Part shown: one piece after another, positions 1 through 7,748 of the stretch
How positions within the stretch are numbered: position 1 is the stretch's first letter
Layout of the letters: every line of letters begins with the position of its first letter
NCBI GenBank assembly: GCA_026914155.1
Contig: JAPPGH010000039.1
Span: 124,001-188,000, forward strand
Direction: 5' to 3'
From: Candidatus Palauibacter rhopaloidicola
GTDB lineage: Bacteria > Gemmatimonadota > Gemmatimonadetes > Palauibacterales > Palauibacteraceae
DNA: 64,000 nucleotides
Position numbers and translations under genes: made by a program
Notes under the pieces: generated by a model
Told to the model about the DNA's origin: nothing
The model's database searches: none
Seen by the model: only the letters and a program-made list of their open reading frames with translations

Positions 1-81
1 AGCGGCACTGGCCTTCCCCAACTCATAGGCGAGGTCCATGACTTCGCGCTCTCGTCTGCTCAGTGGCGGGAGTGGATTCAC
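1..81 (-). CDS. BlaI/MecI/CopY-family transcriptional repressor, N-terminal fragment cut by window edge
   Basis: The minus strand from 81 down to 1 reads as a short N-terminus containing LSRREREVMDLAYELGKA, which matches the first helix of BlaI/MecI/CopY winged-helix repressors (consensus LTRREREIMDILYRLGEAT). The start is a GTG at 81-79. A GGAGG ribosome site lies 8 bases upstream, and an in-frame TAG sits just before that. Family members are about 120-130 residues and usually precede an M56 (BlaR-like) peptidase gene, which would lie outside the window to the left. A second BlaI/M56 pair occurs at 45.5-47.1 kb. Only 27 codons are visible, so the assignment rests on this one conserved stretch. 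Confidence 0.7.
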   Translation of the reverse strand, partial: MNPLPPLSRREREVMDLAYELGKASAA

Positions 82-297
82 TTCGACTGCCTCCGTCTAC
101 GATGCGGCACGCGCGCTACCGGGGGAGGGCTGAGCCGCTTCCGATGCCTCCAGGATCCGTGAAGATCGGCCGACGCTCCCCTCTCTCGCAGACACCGTAT
201 CACCGTAGTGCTGAAAACTCAACACTTCGCCGTGGGCCCGTTCGCTCGTGAACGAAACCCCCGGCGCCTGACCGACGGCGTGGATTATCCCTGCTCG

Positions 298-1890
298 CTA
301 CGGATCGCGCGCCAGAGACCTGAGCAGTCCGGCGATCATGAACAGCAACACGACGCTCACGGGCAGGGCGGCGGCGATCGCTGCGGTCTGCAGAGCCTGG
401 AGACCGTCAGCGAGCAGCAGCACGGCGGCGACCGCTCCCACGCCGAGCCCCCACACGATGCGGAAGCGCCGCGGGGGGCGAGGGTCGCCCATGCTCAGGA
501 AGGTGGTGATGACCAGGGTGCCGGAGTCCGAAGAAGTGACGAACCAGGTCGCCACGAGGACGGTGGCCATGGCGGACATGGCCCAGACGACCCAGCCCGT
601 GTCGCTCATCCGGTCGATCGTCGCGTAGAGCGCGGCCTCGTAGTTCCCGCCCCGGACCAGTTCCATGATCCCCGCCGTCCCCGCGCCGCCCGGGGCGGTG
701 AGTTCCAGGTGGATGGCGTTGCCGCCGAAGATTCCGAACCACACCAGCGCCAGGCAGGTCGGGACGACAAGCACACCCAGGATGAACTCGCGCAGGGTGC
801 GCCCGCGGGAGATGCGGGCGATGAACGTGCCGACGAAGGGCGCCCACGAGATCCACCAGCCCCAGTAGAAGATCGTCCAGGCGTTCTGCCAGGCGGCCTG
901 ACCCGGGCCATCGGCGATCCAGAATCCCATCGGCACCGCGCGCCACAGGTAGTCGACGGCGGACGTGGCGGCGAACCCGACGAGCCACGTGAAGGGGCCC
1001 AGGAACAGGAAGCACCCCAGCAGAACCATGCTCAGACCGATGTTCCACTCGGACAGGCGGCGTATCCCGCGCTGCACGCCGGATACGACGGACAACGTGG
1101 CCGCCAGCGAGATGACGGCGATGAGCGCAACCTGCGTGAGGAGACCCGGATCGACGCCGAGCAGGACGTTGAGCCCGCTGGCCATCTGGCTTGCCCCGAG
1201 GCCCAGGGAGGTCGCTATGCCGAAAACGCCGCCGAACACGGCCAGCAGATCCACCAGGTCGCCGATCGGGCCGTAGATCCGGTTGCCGATGAGGGGGTAC
1301 AGGGCGGAGCGTAGCGTCAGCGGCAACTTCTTGCGGTATCCGAAGTAGGCGAGGCAGAGCCCGACCAGGACATACGCGGACCAGCCGTGGACGCCCCAGT
1401 GGAAGTAGGTGACGCGCATGGCGTGCGCGGCCCGCCGCTCGTCCAGCGCCTCGGCGCCCGCCATGTCCGCGATCGGGTTGTTGGGGTACCCGGCGGCCTG
1501 GCTGTTGTCGAAGTAGAAGATCGGCTCGGCGATGGAGAAGAACAGCACTCCGATCCCGATACCTGCCGAGAACAGCATGGCGAGCCAGGAGAACCTGCTG
1601 AACTCGGGCGAGGAATCCTCATCGCCGAGCCGGATCCTGCCGAACCGGCTGCACGCCAGGAACAGGCAGGTGAACAGGGTGGCGCAGACCGTCAGGACGT
1701 AGAACCAGTCGAGCGTGCCCTCGATCCAGGCGCGGACGCGGCCGAACACGGCCCCCGCGGCATCCACGTCCCAGACCGTGGCGAGGACGAAGACGAGCAC
1801 GACGCCCTTGGCGGCCACCGCCATCCCGGGATTCAGCCCCTTCCACAGCCCGCCCTGCGCCGTGGCTCGCGGGTTCCGCCGGCTCTTCAT
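298..1890 (-). CDS. BCCT-family betaine/choline/carnitine transporter
   Basis: Inner-membrane sodium- or proton-coupled transporter for quaternary ammonium osmolytes such as glycine betaine, choline or carnitine. The 530-residue product has the length and roughly twelve hydrophobic segments usual for the family. The diagnostic Trp-rich motif AWTIFYWGWWISWAPFVG is followed by FIARISRGRT, and AGIGIGVLFFSIAEP marks the early conserved segment. The ATG at 1890 is preceded by a purine-rich stretch; longer reading upstream has no family similarity and is excluded. The gene is divergent from the dehydrogenase at 2020, and the roughly 130 bp between them hold a perfect 18-bp palindrome. The substrate cannot be fixed from sequence alone. 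Confidence 0.93.
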   Translation of the reverse strand: MKSRRNPRATAQGGLWKGLNPGMAVAAKGVVLVFVLATVWDVDAAGAVFGRVRAWIEGTLDWFYVLTVCATLFTCLFLACSRFGRIRLGDEDSSPEFSRFSWLAMLFSAGIGIGVLFFSIAEPIFYFDNSQAAGYPNNPIADMAGAEALDERRAAHAMRVTYFHWGVHGWSAYVLVGLCLAYFGYRKKLPLTLRSALYPLIGNRIYGPIGDLVDLLAVFGGVFGIATSLGLGASQMASGLNVLLGVDPGLLTQVALIAVISLAATLSVVSGVQRGIRRLSEWNIGLSMVLLGCFLFLGPFTWLVGFAATSAVDYLWRAVPMGFWIADGPGQAAWQNAWTIFYWGWWISWAPFVGTFIARISRGRTLREFILGVLVVPTCLALVWFGIFGGNAIHLELTAPGGAGTAGIMELVRGGNYEAALYATIDRMSDTGWVVWAMSAMATVLVATWFVTSSDSGTLVITTFLSMGDPRPPRRFRIVWGLGVGAVAAVLLLADGLQALQTAAIAAALPVSVVLLFMIAGLLRSLARDP

Positions 1891-1956
1891 GCGGTTCGCT
1901 TCTTCCACACCTCGCTCAATGCTGACATCGTGTCCACCACTCGAAGCCTCACCCTG

Positions 1957-1974
1957 ACGTTCCCGCGGGAACGT
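1957..1974. repeat. Perfect 18-bp palindrome, copy 1 of 3
   Basis: ACGTTCCCGCGGGAACGT is a perfect inverted repeat in the divergent BCCT/dehydrogenase intergenic region. The 16-bp core CGTTCCCGCGGGAACG recurs at 2846-2861 and 52862-52877, always between genes. Copies 1 and 2 also share the preceding bases CCTGA. It could be a dimeric repressor operator or a small REP-like intergenic repeat. Confidence 0.8.
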
Positions 1975-2019
1975 CTTCACGCGCCCCCGAAAGAAGACGC
2001 CGGAGGAAGGAGCAGCGCC

Positions 2020-2838
2020 ATGGGCAAGGTGATGCTGGTCACCGGAGCATCCGCCGGCATCGGGCGGGAAGCCGCGATCCTCCTGGCTCGAAAGGGTCAC
2101 ACCGTGTACGCCGGCGCCCGGCGTCGGGACCGCCTGCAGGCGCTGGCCGAGCACGGCATCGCGCCCGTGGAGATGGATGTCACGAAGGAAGGCGACAATG
2201 AGCGGGCCGTGCGCCGGATCATCGAGGACGAGGGGCGCATCGATGTCCTGATCAACAACGCCGGCTTCGGCCTCTACGGCCCCGTCGAGGACATCCCGCT
2301 CGACGACGCGCGGTATCAGTTCGAGGTGAACCTGTTCGGCCTCGCCCACCTCACCCAGCTCGTCCTGCCGCATATGAGAGCGCAGCAGGCGGGCCGGATC
2401 ATCAACGTCTCATCCGTGGTGGGGAAGATCTTCGTGCCTTTCGGCGCCTGGTACGTAGCCACCAAACACGCGCTGGAAGGCTGGTCCGACTGCCTCCGCC
2501 TCGAGACCGCTCCGTTCAACATCCAGGTCGTCCTCGTCGAACCGGGCGCGATCAAGACCGAGTTCTTCGACGTGACCCGAGCGCGGCTGAACGAGTACTA
2601 CGACGGCACCGCGTACAAGGCGCAGTTCGAACCGTTCTTCCGGATGTTCGATGATCCGAAGGCAAGGGACCGGAGCACCGCGGCCCACGTACTCGGCGAG
2701 GTGTTGCTCGAAGCCGCCACCACCCCCAATCCACGCCGCAGATACGTCAAGGGCTCCATGGCGTGGCCCGCGCTCTTCATTAGGAAGTGGCTCGGCGACG
2801 GCATCTACGAATTCCTGCTGCGCCGCGCCTTCCGCTGA
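2020..2838 (+). CDS. Short-chain dehydrogenase/reductase (classical SDR)
   Basis: Cytoplasmic NAD(P)-dependent oxidoreductase of 272 residues, the usual SDR length. The cofactor-binding TGASAGIG motif is at residues 7-14, NNAG follows near residue 92, and the catalytic Ser and YxxxK motif appear as VSSVVGK and YVATK. VEPGAIKTEF is the usual stretch after the active site. The pattern resembles SDRs reducing lipid or steroid-like ketones, but the substrate cannot be assigned. The ATG at 2020 is chosen because an AAGGAG-type site lies just upstream and the TGAS motif begins within ten residues; the reading frame is open far upstream without similarity. Identical palindromes bracket the gene. Confidence 0.93.
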   Translation: MGKVMLVTGASAGIGREAAILLARKGHTVYAGARRRDRLQALAEHGIAPVEMDVTKEGDNERAVRRIIEDEGRIDVLINNAGFGLYGPVEDIPLDDARYQFEVNLFGLAHLTQLVLPHMRAQQAGRIINVSSVVGKIFVPFGAWYVATKHALEGWSDCLRLETAPFNIQVVLVEPGAIKTEFFDVTRARLNEYYDGTAYKAQFEPFFRMFDDPKARDRSTAAHVLGEVLLEAATTPNPRRRYVKGSMAWPALFIRKWLGDGIYEFLLRRAFR

Positions 2839-2845
2839 CGCCTGA

Positions 2846-2861
2846 CGTTCCCGCGGGAACG
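2846..2861. repeat. 16-bp palindrome, copy 2 of 3
   Basis: CGTTCCCGCGGGAACG begins 8 bases after the SDR stop codon, between the convergent SDR and ATP-grasp genes. It is identical to the core of copy 1. There is no T-tract on either side, so it is not a standard intrinsic terminator. Confidence 0.8.
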
Positions 2862-2874
2862 CCCCCGCCGTCGC

Positions 2875-3879
2875 TCAACTCGCGATGCGCCGCCGCCGTC
2901 GGGTTGGCGCCGCCGTTCGGCGCACGTAGCGGGCCACCTCGCCCATGCCGTCGACGCCGATCCGGGTGCCGAGTGTCTGATTGTAGTTCGTCGTGCCGTT
3001 GATGTCGTACGTGTAGCGGTGGCCCCACGCGTCGCGCACGAACTCGATGCCGGCGATCTCGATCCCTTCCTCGTTGCAGAGACGGATGTACCGCTGCACC
3101 AGCGGGTCGTCCTCCGCGACCGGCGAGGGGCTGAAGAGACCGGGGCCGGCCGGGCACACCTCGAGCGCCGCCTCCTCCTCCGTCCCGGCAGGTGCGTCTC
3201 TCTCCGCGGGCATCGGATTGCACGCGTCGGAGGGGCAGAGCTCGAACCCGTCTGCGGTGGAACTCCGCATGGCGAACAGGAAGCGGCCGCCCACGATCTC
3301 CACCCTCGTGATGAACGGTTCCGGGGCATCGATGTACTGCTGGAGGATCATCCGGGCGCCGGGCCCGGCATCGAAGCCTTCGCCGTCGAGATGCCGCTCG
3401 AGTTCCCGCGCGTGGCGGAAGAGGCGGATCCCCAGGCCCTTGCCGCCCTGGTCGTGCTTCGTGATGAACGGACCGTCGAAGGTGGCGGCCGCTTCGAGCA
3501 GGTGCTGCCTCCCCACGGCCAGCACCGTGCGCGGCGTGCGGATCCCGTGCCGCCGCAGGACCAGATCCTGCCGGAGCTTGCTCATCTCCAGCTCGAAGGC
3601 GCCGAGCCCGTTGATCACCCGTCGGCCGTGCGACTCCAGCCAGTAGAGAAGCTGGCGGGCGAGTTCCACGGTGTGGACGTGGCCGCGCGTGTGTGATGAG
3701 GGGCTGATGCGGTTGATCCAGATACCCTCGGGAGGCGGCGCCGATGGGTCGACGAGCCCCTCGTTCACGTGCACGAGGCGGACGCGGAAGCCCTCCCTCG
3801 CGAGCGCTTCCTGAAGGGGCGGAATCCAGGCCGGGTTTTCGTACAGCACATGTATCTGCGGCAAAACGGGACGAATCAT
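2875..3879 (-). CDS. RimK-like ATP-grasp ligase
   Basis: ATP-dependent carboxylate-amine or thiol ligase of the ATP-grasp fold, 334 residues. Visible features are the RISPSSHTRGH segment near the N-terminus, FITKHDQGGKGLGIRLF (ATP-binding lysine and glycine-rich loop), ILQQYIDAPEPFITRVEIVGG in the central domain and YDINGTTNYN near the C-terminus, which supplies metal-binding residues. RimK-like ligases add amino acids to peptides or small molecules; substrates here are unknown. The start at 3879 follows GAGAGAAA; an upstream in-frame extension of 13 residues overlaps the terminator region and looks non-coding. An intrinsic terminator ends only 37 bases before the start, leaving no room for an ordinary promoter, so expression probably depends on read-through from the upstream Cys-rich ORF. 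Confidence 0.88.
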   Translation of the reverse strand: MIRPVLPQIHVLYENPAWIPPLQEALAREGFRVRLVHVNEGLVDPSAPPPEGIWINRISPSSHTRGHVHTVELARQLLYWLESHGRRVINGLGAFELEMSKLRQDLVLRRHGIRTPRTVLAVGRQHLLEAAATFDGPFITKHDQGGKGLGIRLFRHARELERHLDGEGFDAGPGARMILQQYIDAPEPFITRVEIVGGRFLFAMRSSTADGFELCPSDACNPMPAERDAPAGTEEEAALEVCPAGPGLFSPSPVAEDDPLVQRYIRLCNEEGIEIAGIEFVRDAWGHRYTYDINGTTNYNQTLGTRIGVDGMGEVARYVRRTAAPTRRRRRIAS

Positions 3880-3916
3880 GGGTTTCTCTCGGGTTGAGTC
3901 CGGTTGCGCGGGGCAC

Positions 3917-3950
3917 AAAAAAAACCGCCCGGGTCGGCAGACCGGGGCGG
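3917..3950 (-). terminator. Intrinsic terminator or attenuator before the ATP-grasp gene
   Basis: On the minus strand a GC hairpin (CCGCCC paired with GGGCGG, continued by GGTC/GACC after one mismatch, TGCC loop) is followed by eight T residues. This is a textbook rho-independent terminator. It lies about 36 bases after the small Cys-rich ORF and 37 bases before the ATP-grasp start codon, so it could act as an attenuator. Confidence 0.88.
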
Positions 3951-3985
3951 CTCGAAAAGACGTTTTGAGCTTGGGGCTCAGCGCA

Positions 3986-4180
3986 TCAACACACCCGGAT
4001 CCACGCGTCGTGGAGACACGAACACATACAGGCGCAGGTGCTACAGGCGCAGTTCGCTCCGCGGGCGCGGAGAGGGCGGAGAGGTCGGATGTCAGACGCG
4101 CGAATCATGGCGCGATAAGATGTCGGAGCGTGGGGCGCAGGGCAACTTTTTCGTTTTTCCGTTGGAGGGGGATGAGTCAC
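3986..4180 (-). CDS. Small Cys-rich ORF; possible leader peptide or peptide precursor
   Basis: A 64-codon frame opens with a GTG overlapping the TGA of higA (GTGA), which suggests translational coupling; an internal ATG at 4111 would give 40 residues. The C-terminal part contains CACSTCACMCSC and ends in a further Cys, so seven of the last 21 residues are Cys. A small hairpin, then the strong terminator at 3917-3950, follow the stop codon. No database family is recognised. Two readings are possible: a leader peptide that senses charged tRNA-Cys and controls the terminator ahead of the ATP-grasp gene, or the substrate peptide of that ATP-grasp ligase. No clear Shine-Dalgarno site precedes either start, so it may also be non-coding. 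Confidence 0.4.
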   Translation of the reverse strand: MTHPPPTEKRKSCPAPHAPTSYRAMIRASDIRPLRPLRARGANCACSTCACMCSCLHDAWIRVC

Positions 4181-4488
4181 GGTGCCACGGGCTGATAGCG
4201 TTCGACCGCGACTTCGTTAGCGCGGGCCCGCATGCGGGACGCGTCGTGCCACGCCTGCATCCGCAGCAGCATGTCCATGTTCACGCCGAACGCTTTCTCG
4301 ATGCGCAACGCCATCTCCGGAGAGAGCGCGGCCCTGCCGTTCACGAGCGAAGAGAGCGTTGCTCTCCGCACGCCGAGAATCCCGGCGGCCTTCGTCACGT
4401 TCAAACCCATCTCCTCGATGACCTCGGTGCGGACGAAGTCGCCCGGATGTGCCGGGGTCATGTTCACCTTGATTCCGCGGTCATCCAT
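4177..4488 (-). CDS. higA: HigA-type antitoxin, XRE-family HTH
   Basis: Antitoxin of a HigBA-type module, 103 residues. It contains MTPAHPGDFVRTEVIEEMGL, then the helix-turn-helix VTKAAGILGVRRATLSSLVNGRAALSPEMALRIEKAFG, the standard HigA layout. It should neutralise the toxin and repress the shared promoter. The ATG at 4488 overlaps the toxin stop codon (TGATG), which fits the toxin-first order of this family and argues for coupled translation. The true N-terminus could also be the Met ten residues later. Two adjacent palindromes near the 5' end of the toxin gene are candidate operators. Confidence 0.88.
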   Translation of the reverse strand: MDDRGIKVNMTPAHPGDFVRTEVIEEMGLNVTKAAGILGVRRATLSSLVNGRAALSPEMALRIEKAFGVNMDMLLRMQAWHDASRMRARANEVAVERYQPVAP

Positions 4489-4808
4489 CAGTGGTAGTCC
4501 TCCAGATTCAGACGGTCCAAGATGCCGCCGCCCCTCTGCTCGAACGTGATCCGCCAGTTGCTGGAGACGGACACACTCCATTCGCCTCGGCGATCACCCG
4601 AAAGCCGGTGCACCCTCCAGCCAGGCGGCGCGTGGGCCCGAAACTCCTCGATGCTTTCCGCCAACAGCAAGACGGTCAAGATGTTGCGCACGCGATTCGT
4701 CTCGGAGTCTGGTCCGCGCCCGGTGTCAACAGAATTGTTGGCAACAGATCTGTTGACACACGCACTCACAGCTTCGGTGCGTGTCGGAGACCCGCTTCGC
4801 GACGCCAC
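4488..4808 (-). CDS. higB: HigB-type toxin (RelE/ParE superfamily), N-terminus uncertain
   Basis: Probable ribosome-dependent mRNA interferase partner of HigA. The C-terminal half, WRVHRLSGDRRGEWSVSVSSNWRITFE ending in NLEDYH, is diagnostic of HigB toxins (consensus L-GDR-G-WSI-V---WRI-F ending DYH). The full frame to 4808 gives 106 residues, but the first 30 match the family poorly. The region 4723-4759 inside this part carries two palindromes typical of a toxin-antitoxin operator. The functional start may therefore be internal (for example GTG within SETNRVRN), or the N-terminus may be degraded. Typical HigB is 90-100 residues. Confidence 0.72.
   Translation of the reverse strand: MASRSGSPTRTEAVSACVNRSVANNSVDTGRGPDSETNRVRNILTVLLLAESIEEFRAHAPPGWRVHRLSGDRRGEWSVSVSSNWRITFEQRGGGILDRLNLEDYH
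4728..4756. promoter_or_regulatory. Two adjacent palindromes, candidate HigA operator
   Basis: CAACAGAATTGTTG (4728-4741) and the perfect palindrome CAACAGATCTGTTG (4743-4756) lie side by side. They sit within a larger inverted repeat whose 11-bp arms GTGTCAACAGA and TCTGTTGACAC span 4723-4759. Paired palindromes at the toxin end of the operon are the usual arrangement for antitoxin autoregulation. They overlap the annotated 5' end of higB. Confidence 0.55.
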
Positions 4809-4859
4809 CGGCGCGCCTGGGGCGAGGATAATCAGCTGAGGTTCACGGGTCCCGTTATG

Positions 4860-7226
4860 CTACTCCGCGACGCCCTTCTCGTTGAGTACCTCCCACACCT
4901 TGTCGGGGGTGATCGGGATGTCGAGGTGCGTCACGCCCAGGTGCGCGAGCGCGTCCACGACCGCGTTCGCGATCGCCGGGGGCGCGCCCACCGTTGCCGA
5001 CTCTCCGACGCCCTTGGCGCCAAGAGGGTGGTGGGGTGACGGGGTGATCGTGTGGCCGGTCTCCCACGCCGGGGTCTCCATGGAGGTCGGGACGAGGTAG
5101 TCCATGAAGGAGCCGGCGAGGTTGTTGCCGTCCTCGTCGTAGGGGATCTCCTCGAACAGGGCGGGGCCGATGCCCTGCGTGAGGCCGCCGTGGATCTGGC
5201 CCTGCACGATCATGGGGTTGATGATGTTGCCGCAGTCGTCCACGGCCACGAAGCGGCGCACCGTCACCTCGCCCGTGCCGCGGTCGATGTCCACCACGCA
5301 GATGTAGGTGCCGAAGGGGAAAGTGAGGTTGGGCGGGTCGTAGTAGTTCGTCGCCTCCATCCCCGGCTCCATCCCCTCGGGCAGGTTCGTGTAGGCGGCG
5401 AAGGCGCAGTCCTGGATCGTGACGGACCGGTCGGGGGCGCCCTTCACGGAGAACTTGCCGGGCTCCCACTCGAGGTCCTCCTCGCTCACCTCCATCAGGT
5501 GGGCGGCGATCTTCGCGGCCTTGGCGCGGATCTGGCGCGCGGCCATCGCGCCCGCGGCCCCGGCCGTCGGGGTCGAGCGGCTGGCGTACGTGCCCAGGCC
5601 GTACGGGGCGGTGTCGGTGTCGCCCTCCTCGACCTGGACGTGCGCGGCGGGGAGGCCGAGTTCCTCGGCGATGATCTGCGCGTAGGTGGTCTCGTGGCCC
5701 TGGCCCTGCGACTTGGTGCCGAAGCGGGCGATCGCCTTCCCCGTGGGGTGTACGCGCACCTCGGCGGAGTCGAACATCTTGATGCCGAGGATGTCGAAGT
5801 CCTTGGACGGGCCCGCGCCCAGCACCTCGGTGAAGCTGCACACGCCGATCCCCATCAACTCGCCGCGCGCGCGCTTCTCGGCCTGCTCGCGGCGCAGGTC
5901 GTCGTAGCCGATCATCTCCTTGGCCTTGTCCATCGCGCCCTGGTAGTCGCCGCTGTCGTACTCCCAGCCCAGCGGCGACTGGTAGGGGAAGGCCTCCTTC
6001 GGGATGAAGTTCTCCTCGCGCAACTGCGCCGGATCCTTCCCGATCTTGTGCGCCAGCGTGTCCACGACGCGCTCCATGCAGTGCACGGCCTCGGTCACGC
6101 GGAAGGAGCAGCGGTAGGCGACCCCGCCCGGCGGCTTGTTCGTGTAGACCGCGTCCACCTCGGCGTACGCCTGCTCCATGTCGTAGGAGCCGGTGCAGAT
6201 GGAGAAGAGGCCGGCGGGGAACTTGGAGGGCGCGGCCTGGGCGTCGGAGTAGCCGTGGTCGGCGAGCGTCTTGATGCGGAGTCCGCGGATCTTGCCGTCG
6301 GCGTCCGCCGCGAGTTCGGCGTCCATGTGGTAGTCGCGCGCGAACGAGTCGGCCTGGAGGTTCTCCATCCGGTCCTCGATCCACTTGACCGGCTTGCCGA
6401 GCACGACGGAGGCCGCGATCGCGACCACGTAGCCGGGATAGACCGGCACCTTGCCGCCGAAGCCGCCCCCGATGTCGGGCGACACGACGCGGATCTTCTC
6501 TTCGGAGAGGCCGACATGTCCGGCCACGAGCGCGAGCACGGTGCGAATCGCGTGCGGGGCCTGCGTCGTCATGTAGACGGTGAGATGTCCCTCGACGGGG
6601 TTGAAGTCGGCCACGCAGCCGCAGGTCTCGATCGAGGCGACGTGGATGCGCGGCACGTGCATGCTCTCGCGCACGACGACGTCCGCCTCCTCGAACACCT
6701 TGTCCGTCGCTTCCTTGTCCCCCGCCTCCCAGTGCCAGATGCGGTTGTCGGTCTGGCCCTCCTTGTCGGTGCGGAGGACGGGCGCGTCTTCCTCGAGCGC
6801 CTTGAAGGGGTCGATGACGGGTTTCATGGGCTCGTAGTCGACCTCGACCGCGGCCACGCCGTCAGCGGCCGCGTAGCGCGAGGTCGCGATCACGGCCGCG
6901 ACTTCCTGCGCCTGGTACATGACGGTGTCCGTGGGGAGCACCATCTGGGTGTCCGACATGAGCGTCGGCATCCAGTGCAGGTTGTACGCCTCGAGGTCCT
7001 TGCCGGTGAGGACGGCGAGCACGCCGGGCACCTCCAGCGCCTTGCTCGAGTCGATGCCCTTGATCTTCCCGTAGGCGATCGGGCTGCGGACGATGTCGAG
7101 CCACAGCATGCCGGGGAGAACGATGTCGTCGATGTAGTTGCCTTTGCCCTGCAGGAAGCGCGGGTCCTCCTTGCGCTTCATGGAGTGCCCCATGCCGCAG
7201 ATGTCGGCGGAAGTCTTCGGTGCCAT
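4860..7226 (-). CDS. coxL: Form I aerobic carbon monoxide dehydrogenase, large (Mo-Cu) subunit
   Basis: Catalytic subunit that oxidises CO to CO2 at a Cu-S-Mo centre bound to molybdopterin cytosine dinucleotide. The 788-residue product carries the form I signature AYRCSFR at residues 370-376 with the copper-ligating Cys373, and GVGES with the catalytic Glu742. Further conserved segments are PDIGGGFGGK, GTKSQGQGHETTYAQI, EEGDTDTAPYGLGTYASRST and DDCGNIINPMIVQGQIHGGL. It resembles characterised form I CoxL along its whole length rather than generic xanthine dehydrogenases. The ATG at 7226 overlaps the coxS stop (TGATG). It is the last gene of a tightly coupled operon beginning at mocA. Confidence 0.97.
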   Translation of the reverse strand: MAPKTSADICGMGHSMKRKEDPRFLQGKGNYIDDIVLPGMLWLDIVRSPIAYGKIKGIDSSKALEVPGVLAVLTGKDLEAYNLHWMPTLMSDTQMVLPTDTVMYQAQEVAAVIATSRYAAADGVAAVEVDYEPMKPVIDPFKALEEDAPVLRTDKEGQTDNRIWHWEAGDKEATDKVFEEADVVVRESMHVPRIHVASIETCGCVADFNPVEGHLTVYMTTQAPHAIRTVLALVAGHVGLSEEKIRVVSPDIGGGFGGKVPVYPGYVVAIAASVVLGKPVKWIEDRMENLQADSFARDYHMDAELAADADGKIRGLRIKTLADHGYSDAQAAPSKFPAGLFSICTGSYDMEQAYAEVDAVYTNKPPGGVAYRCSFRVTEAVHCMERVVDTLAHKIGKDPAQLREENFIPKEAFPYQSPLGWEYDSGDYQGAMDKAKEMIGYDDLRREQAEKRARGELMGIGVCSFTEVLGAGPSKDFDILGIKMFDSAEVRVHPTGKAIARFGTKSQGQGHETTYAQIIAEELGLPAAHVQVEEGDTDTAPYGLGTYASRSTPTAGAAGAMAARQIRAKAAKIAAHLMEVSEEDLEWEPGKFSVKGAPDRSVTIQDCAFAAYTNLPEGMEPGMEATNYYDPPNLTFPFGTYICVVDIDRGTGEVTVRRFVAVDDCGNIINPMIVQGQIHGGLTQGIGPALFEEIPYDEDGNNLAGSFMDYLVPTSMETPAWETGHTITPSPHHPLGAKGVGESATVGAPPAIANAVVDALAHLGVTHLDIPITPDKVWEVLNEKGVAE

Positions 7227-7744
7227 CAGCTGTCCTCCCCGTCGGTCGCGGCGTTGGCGGTTTCGGCGGCGGCGGCGCCCATCTTCTCGGCGGCGTACTG
7301 CACCGCCTTCACGATGTTCACGTAGCCGGTGCAGCGGCAGAGATTGCCGGAGATCGCCTCGCGGATCTCGGCCTCGCTCGGGTTCGGGTTCGCCTCGAGG
7401 AGGGCGGCGCCGGTCATCAGCATGCCGGGCGTGCAGAAGCCGCACTGGAGGCCGTGCTTCTCCCAGAAGCCCTCCTGGAGCGCGTGCATGCCGTCGGCTC
7501 CGGCGAGCCCCTCCACGGTCCCGATCTCGGCTCCGTCAGCCTGCACGGCGAGCACGGTGCACGACTTCGTCGGCTTGCCGTCGAGCAGCACGGTACAGGC
7601 GCCGCAGTGGGTCGTGTCGCAGCCGATGTGGGTGCCGGTGAGCCGCAGCTCATCGCGGATCAGGTGGACGAGCAGCATGCGCCCCTCGACCTCCGTCTCG
7701 TGCGCCTCGCCGTTCACGGTGACGCGGATCGGATGTGTCGTCAT
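7226..7744 (-). CDS. coxS: Carbon monoxide dehydrogenase small subunit, two [2Fe-2S] clusters
   Basis: Iron-sulfur subunit that passes electrons from the Mo-Cu site to the flavoprotein. It has 172 residues, close to the usual 160-170. The plant-ferredoxin-like cluster ligands are Cys42, 47, 50 and 62 (CDTTHCGAC then SC). The proximal cluster ligands are Cys101, 104, 136 and 138 (QCGFCTPGM and NLCRCTG). The C-terminus has a short Ala-rich extension. The start is an ATG four bases after the coxM stop, and the gene overlaps coxL by one base. The M-S-L order on the coding strand is the normal form I arrangement. Confidence 0.97.
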   Translation of the reverse strand: MTTHPIRVTVNGEAHETEVEGRMLLVHLIRDELRLTGTHIGCDTTHCGACTVLLDGKPTKSCTVLAVQADGAEIGTVEGLAGADGMHALQEGFWEKHGLQCGFCTPGMLMTGAALLEANPNPSEAEIREAISGNLCRCTGYVNIVKAVQYAAEKMGAAAAETANAATDGEDS

Positions 7745-7748
7745 CGCT

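Noticed and set aside
1387..2019. Long upstream extension of the dehydrogenase reading frame
   Set aside because: The open frame upstream of 2020 overlaps the BCCT gene on the other strand and is Arg/Glu/Gly-rich. The ribosome site and Rossmann motif place the start at 2020.
2846..2861. Palindrome as an intrinsic terminator between convergent genes
   Set aside because: There is no T-tract on either side, and identical copies occur in a divergent promoter region, so termination is not its common role.
3986..4180. Reading the Cys-rich ORF as a thiopeptide precursor
   Set aside because: CSTCACMCSC resembles thiopeptide cores, but no YcaO cyclase, dehydratase or pyridine synthase is present, and residues after the motif do not fit. 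Leader peptide or ATP-grasp substrate is more economical.
5052..7325. A 757-residue open frame opposite the CO dehydrogenase genes
   Set aside because: It is antisense to coxL with composition dictated by GC-rich codons (Val/Gly/Arg/His-rich) and no recognisable domain. coxL is unambiguous on the other strand.
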